A stretch of 9,913 nucleotides of DNA from an uncultured Eubacterium sp. (GTDB lineage Bacteria > Bacillota > Clostridia > Peptostreptococcales > Anaerovoracaceae). Each line of letters opens with the position of its first letter. Position 1 is the first letter of the stretch. The stretch covers positions 1 to 9,913 of the forward strand of contig CALBGO010000121.1 in NCBI GenBank assembly GCA_937894585.1, written 5' to 3'. The translations under genes and the position numbers were made by a program. Positions 5,301 through 9,913 of the stretch are shown here, one piece after another. The notes under the pieces were generated by a model. That model was not told where the DNA came from and did not search any database. It worked only from the letters and a program-made list of their open reading frames with translations.

Positions 5301-8300
5301 GGCGTTGTGCCGATTGAAGCTTACTTTGCTGCAGATGATAGCAAAGTAGAATTGACCAGAACAAGCAGAGATCACGCAGATGTGGACGATGCGAAAGAAG
5401 TCTGGGAAAAAGCATTTGATAATGGTGCTACGATTTTGCAGGTAAAAGATAAAGGTTTAATCAAAGACTTTGGCAAAGCGAATGCGACGGTTACAGACTA
5501 TAAAATTAAGGCATTAAACGGCGCAACTTTCGAAAACACTTATAAAGTCAGAGACGATGAAACTAAGATGACCTATGAATATACGGTTTCGTACAAGCTG
5601 AACTATTCTAAGGGCGGTTTCAACTACACAGATATTCATGTGACGAAGAAATCCACTGTAGATGATTATGTTGCGGAAATTGCTGTGACAGATCCGATCC
5701 TGAAGTCCGGTAATTTAGAACTCGGATTTGTTACGATGAACTATGACGGCGGTAATATGGTAAGAATGAACCCGCTGGCAGAAGAAGGTAATGTCACCGA
5801 GGAAGAAGATATTAAGGGTGTGCATAGCGCATATAACAAGGATGATATCACGGCAAAGCCTGTTGATCCGGATGCACCGGAATACCAGAAGCAGCCAGTG
5901 ATCGACGAGGAAACGGGAGAGCAGAAACTTGACGAAAACGGAGAGCCGATGTTCACGGAACCTGAAGAAGTCGTAAGACCTGAAGGATTTATCGATGTGA
6001 AGGACGAAGACGGCAAGTACACTTATGAAGACAGAGTAGACGCCGATCAGAATCCGCTGCCGAAGTTCTTCCAGGTAACAGACGGTGCCGGAAACTATCA
6101 GATTTACATCAAGGAAGGCGATGAAAAACGCTGGATACCGTGTGATAAAGACGGTAACTTCTATAAATCCTATTTCCAGGAATACAATTTCACAACGGCG
6201 CAGCACTATCAGTGTCCGGACGGATTTACCTTTACATGGGATTCTGTAATCGACCTGTCTGCAGCTGCTGACAATGATGCAGAAACTACAACTACGATCA
6301 TCAAAGAGCCGGAAGGTGCTGCTGATCCAAAAATTACAGAAACAGAAGGTATCTACAGCCATGTAACGGAAAACGGCGTAACTACCTTTACCGGAACGCC
6401 TAATGATAAAGCTTTGGTGTACTTCCTGACCCACGACGGTATTCGTACAGAAATGTACCTGTCCGGCGGTCTGGCATTTACCAGAATTACCGTGCTGCAG
6501 AGTCAGCTCTTTGCATTCGACACTGTGCTTCCGCAGGTTACGCATAATGGCAATGATATCAACTGGCACAAGCAGTTCGAAGGCGAATTCGATCCGGCAA
6601 AGGACACATTTGAGTACATCGCTGACGATAGAAATTATGTGAAAGCGGTGCGCCATGAAGCAAGTCCTGAGAATAAGGAAGCCTACTTCACAATCGATAT
6701 TGTGACAAACAATACCGATTATGACAAAGGTTTTAAGGTTACCTATCCGGATACCACAACCGCAGTTCCGATGGTAACAAACGGCGGTGAAGGTGCTGAT
6801 CTGCGTTTTGCATCTATCGACGATACGATGGTATATCCAATCGGAAAACCTGTAGAAGTGATTACGACAAACCTGAAAGGCGTTGCAGAATCTTCTCCAC
6901 TTCCACTGGGCGAATACTGGGTAAGAGAAGTATCTTCTGCAGCAGGTCATGTGAATAAGGGACAGTGGCAGAAGATGACCTTAGAGTATAAAGATCAGTA
7001 CACGCCGCTTGTTTGGGATACAGGCAAATACGAAAACGATGCTGTTTCCGTAAAAATTGACCTTGAAAAACTCTTCGAAACCAAGTATGAATCCGGCGAA
7101 TATGTACCGGGAGACGGTGCGGTATTTGGAATTTACACCGCCGAAGAAATCAAGGGAACTACGAAATCCGACAAGAAGGTGGACAAGAAAGCGATTCCTT
7201 CTGATACGCTGGTTGGAAAAATGGTAGTCTCCGGCGGTCACGCTGATGCGACAATTAAACTGCCGCAAGGAAAATACTATATCAAGGAAATCTCTGCACC
7301 GGAAGGTTTTAAGCTCAACGGTACAAAATACTACTTTGATGCGATCGATGTGCTGACTGCAGATACGATGAACTTCCATTACAAGGATATCGGCGTAAGC
7401 GGATTTGTAACGCAGGACGGAGAAAACGGTCTGACACTGGACTTCGATACCCTGTACAGATACAATACCGCAAAGGTAAATATTGACGGTAAAGACTACA
7501 GCCTGGACACGGCATCTTCTGAAGAAGGCAGCAATGTTTCCGTTGCTGTACTGGACGGCAGAACCAATACGCAGGTAAAAATTAAGTCCGGACAGACAAC
7601 TACAGTTCGCTTTGAAAACGGCGCTGTGCTTACTCTGAAAGCAGATGGACAGACTTATACCGCAGAACTATCCGGTCCTGAGCCGACAAAACTGGAGACA
7701 GGCGCTGAAGGAAATGAAAACTTCACAAAGGTAACAGAGGGTGGAAAGACTATCATCAAGTACCAGCCAAAAGTCACGAAGACTAACTGGCTCTCTGAAG
7801 TTGTTTACAAGTATGTAAAACCGGCAGATGCAGGTAAAACTGGCGATCTGATTCCAATTCAGCCTGCGAATAAAGTGCTGGCACTGACTTCTCCGGAGGG
7901 AACTTCGGAAGTAACTGCAAGTGTAGATTATGAATTTGGATCTGCGCAGCTGAACTTCTACAAAGGTACAGTAAACAGTATCACAGTAGATGATGAAGCC
8001 GTAACAGATACAGATTCTGTTACCTTAAAGAGAATTAAGCGTACACCGGTGATGGTAGAAGATCCGGATAACCCTGGACAGCAGATCCAGAAGGTGGACA
8101 AAGACGGAAATCCGATTTTTGATACGAAAGTGAAGGCAACAAAAGCAGTGATTAACTTCGCTGATGGTGTAACCTTTACAGTGCAGTTTGATGCTGCGGG
8201 AAACTTCTATATCGATGCTTCCGGCAGCGTAGATAAGAACTTGGAGGCAGAATCCATTTTGATGGTAGACGGCAGCGATAAACTTCCAAAAGGTATTACC

Positions 8301-9827
8301 CTAAAGAATACAACTGCGAAGACTTATGCGAGAAATAACACTTATGCTGGCGTTCTGAATATCACGGTAAATAAAGTGAAAAATGACAGAGTGCCGGAAG
8401 AACCGCCAACTCCACCGGGACCTGGACCTTCCCCGAGCGAACCGTACATTAAGACACTTGCAAAAGACAGCGTAATACTGGATCATATCTCAAAGGCTGA
8501 CGGCAAAGTGACGATTATTGATACCTTAACTTATTCCGGTCTTGTCGCAGGCAAAGAATACACTGTAAAGGGTGTTCTCATGGATAAGGAGACAGGTAAA
8601 CCTGTGACCGTAAAAGGCAAAGCTGTTACCGCAGAAAAGGTATTTACGCCTGAAAAATCTTCCGGTACAGTAGATATGAAGTTTACTTTTGATGGAAGCA
8701 GCTTAGAAGGAAAGACTACCGTAGTATTCGAAGAGATTTATCTCAATGTAGATACAGATAAAGACGGAAAACCGGATAAACCGGAAGAGAAACCGACTGC
8801 AAGCCATAAGGATATTAATGATGGTGGGCAGACTGTATATTTCCCTGAAATTGAAACGACTGCGACAGACAGTGAGACAGATACACACATTTCCAATCCT
8901 GATAAGAAAGTGACAATCAAAGATGTGGTGAAATATGAAAATCTGATCCCGGGTAAAGAATATACGGTCAGCGGCGTTCTCATGGATAAGGCAACAGGTA
9001 AACCGCTTCTGGTAGACGGAAAGAAAATAACCGCAGAAAAGACATTTATCGCAGATGCTGCAAACGGTTCTGTTACTTTGGAGTTCACCTTCGATGGCAG
9101 AGCATTAGAAGGAAAGACTGTTGTAGTTTTTGAAAAACTGAAGTATAACGGCAAAGAAGTTGCAGTGCATGAAGATATCAAGGATAAGGATCAGTCGGTA
9201 CGCTTCCCTGAATTTGAAACGACTGCAACAGACAGTGATACCGGAAAGCATGTTTCAAAACCGGACAGCAAGGTGACAATCATTGATAAAGTGAAATACG
9301 AAAACCTGATTCCGGGCAAAGAATACACCGTAAAAGGCGTTCTTATGGATAAGGAAACAGGTAAACCGCTTGTGATTGATGGAAAGAAAGTAACCGCTGA
9401 AAAGACATTTATTGCTGATTCTGCAAACGGCAGTGTTGAACTGAAATTCACCTTTGATGGCAGCAGCTTAAAAGGCAAGGAAGTTGTAGTCTTTGAAAAA
9501 ATGTATTATGATGGCGAATTGATCGCTTCTCATGAAGATATCAAGGACAAAGGACAGACTGTGAAGCTGACAGATAAAGCAGGAGAGCTGGAAATTGAAA
9601 CACCTGGAGGATCTGACGGTGATGACGGCGGAGAAGTTACAGTAGGTCCGCAGACAGGAGATTCTTCAAACCTGATCTTGTGGTCCGCGCTGCTTCTTAT
9701 TGCACTTGCTGCACTATCTCTTCTTCTGGCGCATAAGAGACAGCATGCTGCAGCAACAGTTGATCGCATTGATAAATCCGATGTAGAAAAGGCAATGGAG
9801 ATTTTACAGGAAAAGGAAAATAAATAA
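2331..9827 (+). CDS. Giant sortase-anchored adhesin: thioester, SpaA/CnaB and VaFE domains
   Basis: The 2498-residue protein starts 7 nt after GGAGG (2319-2323). Residues 1-33 are a signal peptide with cleavage near MQTFAAS. Residues about 38-245 are a thioester (TED) domain: Cys104 in AYCLEQ and Gln179 in TQAIIWEF are the pair expected to form the Cys-Gln thioester that binds host surfaces covalently. A region with Cys426, 492, 499, 544 and 552 follows. SpaA/CnaB-type domains, usually stiffened by Lys-Asn/Asp isopeptide bonds, are seen at about 606-745, 752-865 and 1572-1680. A fourth starts at 938 (GKIEISKTG) and seems to close only at about 1525 (LPLGEYWVREVS). Residues 1680-2020 are beta-rich and unassigned, followed by a Pro-rich linker (about 2021-2039). 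Three VaFE/T-Q ester repeats span 2040-2420, with likely bond pairs T2042/Q2167, T2176/Q2288 and T2297/Q2409. The sorting signal is GPQTG (2439-2443), then a membrane helix and a long charged tail. It acts at the cell surface; the host ligand is unknown. No sortase is in the window. Confidence 0.9.
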   Translation: MYDVTKHPYLRKLVVLLMAFVMVVTYFPMQTFAASGEWTHAYFRNGSVLEGSDGKPYYNDSRRYSNRWYTTKWNIDDNCYAQQGPRHAYSLKNKRTGQTYRAYCLEQDVKNPNSGNTLYSAKQMENIQFLKQLTKEQKKGIEFALLYGKQPDVSTSDMVKLLGDAVKGCNADDWYVATQAIIWEFQQNLRSSVDGIPKNVTVANVGTKSWRNTPADFFYKPIKNRPAGVVYRNMLRAMREHREVPSFTAKEERKAKPIFMEKVDNEYWSVNRKYANLPEEEKEAARANADYYYLEDTNDITRELKVMNGKKKSNKFVFEKKKGGKHPQYKLIYKGADLPTGVQHGKKDIKEATKLDCLAWNVTDGHYQTLAFGADDPVDFYFKLKTKAAPEEPTEGNEKPEPEFFPEFTWPVHKDDVNPGWDGDHCTGMGDASLGSTFVLKRDGEVVDEITLDDLGSTDYLSDQPWVNPEDIPSVDSGSYTHNEGDPPSTHCTVQPTRCDWDDEVTYTIEEITPDGRHPAEFDTTKDLPGNTTVRGTYKVKYHCETVNNQTCVDNPEDWTPMNYDITITDADGTETHLTGKMGEGDIQYEFTHEFNEQVWINDNYRGDLQIVKTKDDLDPFTDKTNSDNGVKDYSTKSKWTIQLKSGGWEDHPYIRVEDEGVKEAAAGEYERYAHVYRVVRDTSGYTADAEHPLEVSKDGQIYVYDLPYGTYIVNEISADSEGYVLESFEVVVNEHGQKISKAVNNQPKKNKIKVVKTNSETGKTVRWDADRTAFRIRYKGNPDLNDPTVSPNYNKYLPNGSSYTDNADSNYVFYANKNGEIVLPYQIEYGIYEIEELVVPEGYFVGQYDKKGNGSIADMGAVDIIDHKGQTVKPPKTFLEAVQVRDEEGKKVTEFKGNNKTTYNTYRFTVLEQDPHEDGTDYVTYYAVVNMPNNPAKGKIEISKTGEGLVGWKEGSDGGYSIWKAIWDKITLKDTKFEIYAAKDIVQSDGVVPIEAYFAADDSKVELTRTSRDHADVDDAKEVWEKAFDNGATILQVKDKGLIKDFGKANATVTDYKIKALNGATFENTYKVRDDETKMTYEYTVSYKLNYSKGGFNYTDIHVTKKSTVDDYVAEIAVTDPILKSGNLELGFVTMNYDGGNMVRMNPLAEEGNVTEEEDIKGVHSAYNKDDITAKPVDPDAPEYQKQPVIDEETGEQKLDENGEPMFTEPEEVVRPEGFIDVKDEDGKYTYEDRVDADQNPLPKFFQVTDGAGNYQIYIKEGDEKRWIPCDKDGNFYKSYFQEYNFTTAQHYQCPDGFTFTWDSVIDLSAAADNDAETTTTIIKEPEGAADPKITETEGIYSHVTENGVTTFTGTPNDKALVYFLTHDGIRTEMYLSGGLAFTRITVLQSQLFAFDTVLPQVTHNGNDINWHKQFEGEFDPAKDTFEYIADDRNYVKAVRHEASPENKEAYFTIDIVTNNTDYDKGFKVTYPDTTTAVPMVTNGGEGADLRFASIDDTMVYPIGKPVEVITTNLKGVAESSPLPLGEYWVREVSSAAGHVNKGQWQKMTLEYKDQYTPLVWDTGKYENDAVSVKIDLEKLFETKYESGEYVPGDGAVFGIYTAEEIKGTTKSDKKVDKKAIPSDTLVGKMVVSGGHADATIKLPQGKYYIKEISAPEGFKLNGTKYYFDAIDVLTADTMNFHYKDIGVSGFVTQDGENGLTLDFDTLYRYNTAKVNIDGKDYSLDTASSEEGSNVSVAVLDGRTNTQVKIKSGQTTTVRFENGAVLTLKADGQTYTAELSGPEPTKLETGAEGNENFTKVTEGGKTIIKYQPKVTKTNWLSEVVYKYVKPADAGKTGDLIPIQPANKVLALTSPEGTSEVTASVDYEFGSAQLNFYKGTVNSITVDDEAVTDTDSVTLKRIKRTPVMVEDPDNPGQQIQKVDKDGNPIFDTKVKATKAVINFADGVTFTVQFDAAGNFYIDASGSVDKNLEAESILMVDGSDKLPKGITLKNTTAKTYARNNTYAGVLNITVNKVKNDRVPEEPPTPPGPGPSPSEPYIKTLAKDSVILDHISKADGKVTIIDTLTYSGLVAGKEYTVKGVLMDKETGKPVTVKGKAVTAEKVFTPEKSSGTVDMKFTFDGSSLEGKTTVVFEEIYLNVDTDKDGKPDKPEEKPTASHKDINDGGQTVYFPEIETTATDSETDTHISNPDKKVTIKDVVKYENLIPGKEYTVSGVLMDKATGKPLLVDGKKITAEKTFIADAANGSVTLEFTFDGRALEGKTVVVFEKLKYNGKEVAVHEDIKDKDQSVRFPEFETTATDSDTGKHVSKPDSKVTIIDKVKYENLIPGKEYTVKGVLMDKETGKPLVIDGKKVTAEKTFIADSANGSVELKFTFDGSSLKGKEVVVFEKMYYDGELIASHEDIKDKGQTVKLTDKAGELEIETPGGSDGDDGGEVTVGPQTGDSSNLILWSALLLIALAALSLLLAHKRQHAAATVDRIDKSDVEKAMEILQEKENK
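8448..9571 (+). repeat. Three tandem VaFE (T-Q ester) repeat units in the adhesin gene
   Basis: Units start at 8448, 8850 and 9213. Each encodes I-(K/E)-T-(L/T)-A-(K/T)-D-S, then GKEYTV.GVLMDK.TGKP, a VVFE motif and a closing D..(Q)(T/S)V. Units 2 and 3 are 363 nt apart and very similar in DNA, so unit number may vary by recombination. Unit 1 is longer because of an inserted acidic loop at residues 2140-2153. Confidence 0.8.
9645..9824 (+). other. Cell-wall sorting signal with extended cytoplasmic tail
   Basis: GPQTG (residues 2439-2443) replaces the usual LPXTG and is followed by D, a helix beginning about NLILWSALLLIALAALSLLL, and the stop-transfer residues HKR. About 31 residues then follow, ending in a predicted amphipathic, charged segment. 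Typical sorting signals end within about 5-10 residues of the helix. Confidence 0.75.
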
Positions 9828-9860
9828 CTAAGACTTCCCATACCCAAAATGGGCATCGCA
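9828..9860. other. Short stub between the adhesin stop and the right IS end
   Basis: These 33 nt contain only a weak hairpin (CCCA/TGGG, 9843-9853) without a T-run. No terminator is visible, so the IS probably sits between the adhesin gene and its original downstream sequence, and the adhesin mRNA may run into the IS. Confidence 0.5.
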
Positions 9861-9913
9861 GAGACTGTGAAAGTTTTTCTGTAAATTAGCCTTCTATGGT
9901 AATTAGATAGCTT
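9861..9913. mobile_element. Terminal end of an insertion sequence (IS256-like), right flank
   Basis: It begins GAGACTGTGAAAG, continues to CTGTAAATTAGCC and contains TAGCCTTCTAT, mirroring the left flank on the opposite strand. The outermost 12 nt (GAGACTGTGAAA) are identical at both flanks, while the interiors differ. The two flanks are therefore best explained as opposite ends of the same IS type, meaning two copies in the same orientation around this region, or one copy if the molecule is circular. Confidence 0.6.

Noticed and set aside
5715..6950. Long 411-codon open frame on the minus strand inside the adhesin gene
   Set aside because: It lies wholly antisense to a clear coding region, is rich in Cys, Phe, Ile and Arg as expected from reverse-complemented codons, and has no convincing RBS or domain. 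It is a shadow frame.
9840..9856. Hairpin after the adhesin stop codon as a terminator
   Set aside because: The stem is only 4 bp plus an interrupted extension, with no T-run, so it does not qualify as an intrinsic terminator.

Overview
The window looks like a low-to-mid GC Gram-positive anaerobe of the class Clostridia. The evidence is AGGAGG-type ribosome binding sites, Firmicutes sigma-A promoters, very small hydrophobic toxin-like peptides, and a thioester/SpaA/VaFE surface protein ending in a sortase signal. No rRNA, tRNA or phylogenetic marker is present, so a finer placement is not supported.

Layout. Positions 1-53 and 9861-9913 are two related, outward-facing insertion-sequence ends in inverted orientation, so the unique DNA lies between two IS copies. 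Positions 54-363 hold a 27-residue Hol-Tox-like peptide gene with a hairpin over its ribosome binding site, 5'-3' complementarity in its mRNA and a strong antisense promoter behind it. Positions 421-1590 encode a secreted protein with two fibronectin type III domains and an unrecognised C-terminal domain. The 740 bp gap at 1591-2330 is dense: it carries two tandem convergent toxin/antisense modules. In the second (toxin at 2064-2147, Fst-like), a direct repeat makes the antisense RNA complementary to the toxin start region, as in the par (fst) system of plasmid pAD1. Two hairpins follow in the leader of the large gene. Positions 2331-9827 encode a 2498-residue wall-anchored adhesin or pilus-tip-like protein: signal peptide, thioester domain, Cys-rich region, SpaA/CnaB-type domains, three VaFE (T-Q ester) repeats, and a GPQTG sorting signal with an unusually long cytoplasmic tail.

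How it fits together. The two large genes make secreted products, one free and one sortase-anchored. Between and beside them sit three small-peptide loci with type I toxin-antitoxin architecture, and the whole block is bounded by IS ends. This reads as an accessory, possibly mobile, surface-adhesion island stabilised or regulated by small RNA modules. Adhesins of this type are often carried on clostridial conjugative elements, but no conjugation, sortase or transposase gene lies inside the window, so that link is inference. All promoter and RNA-structure calls come from reading the sequence by eye, not from folding software.
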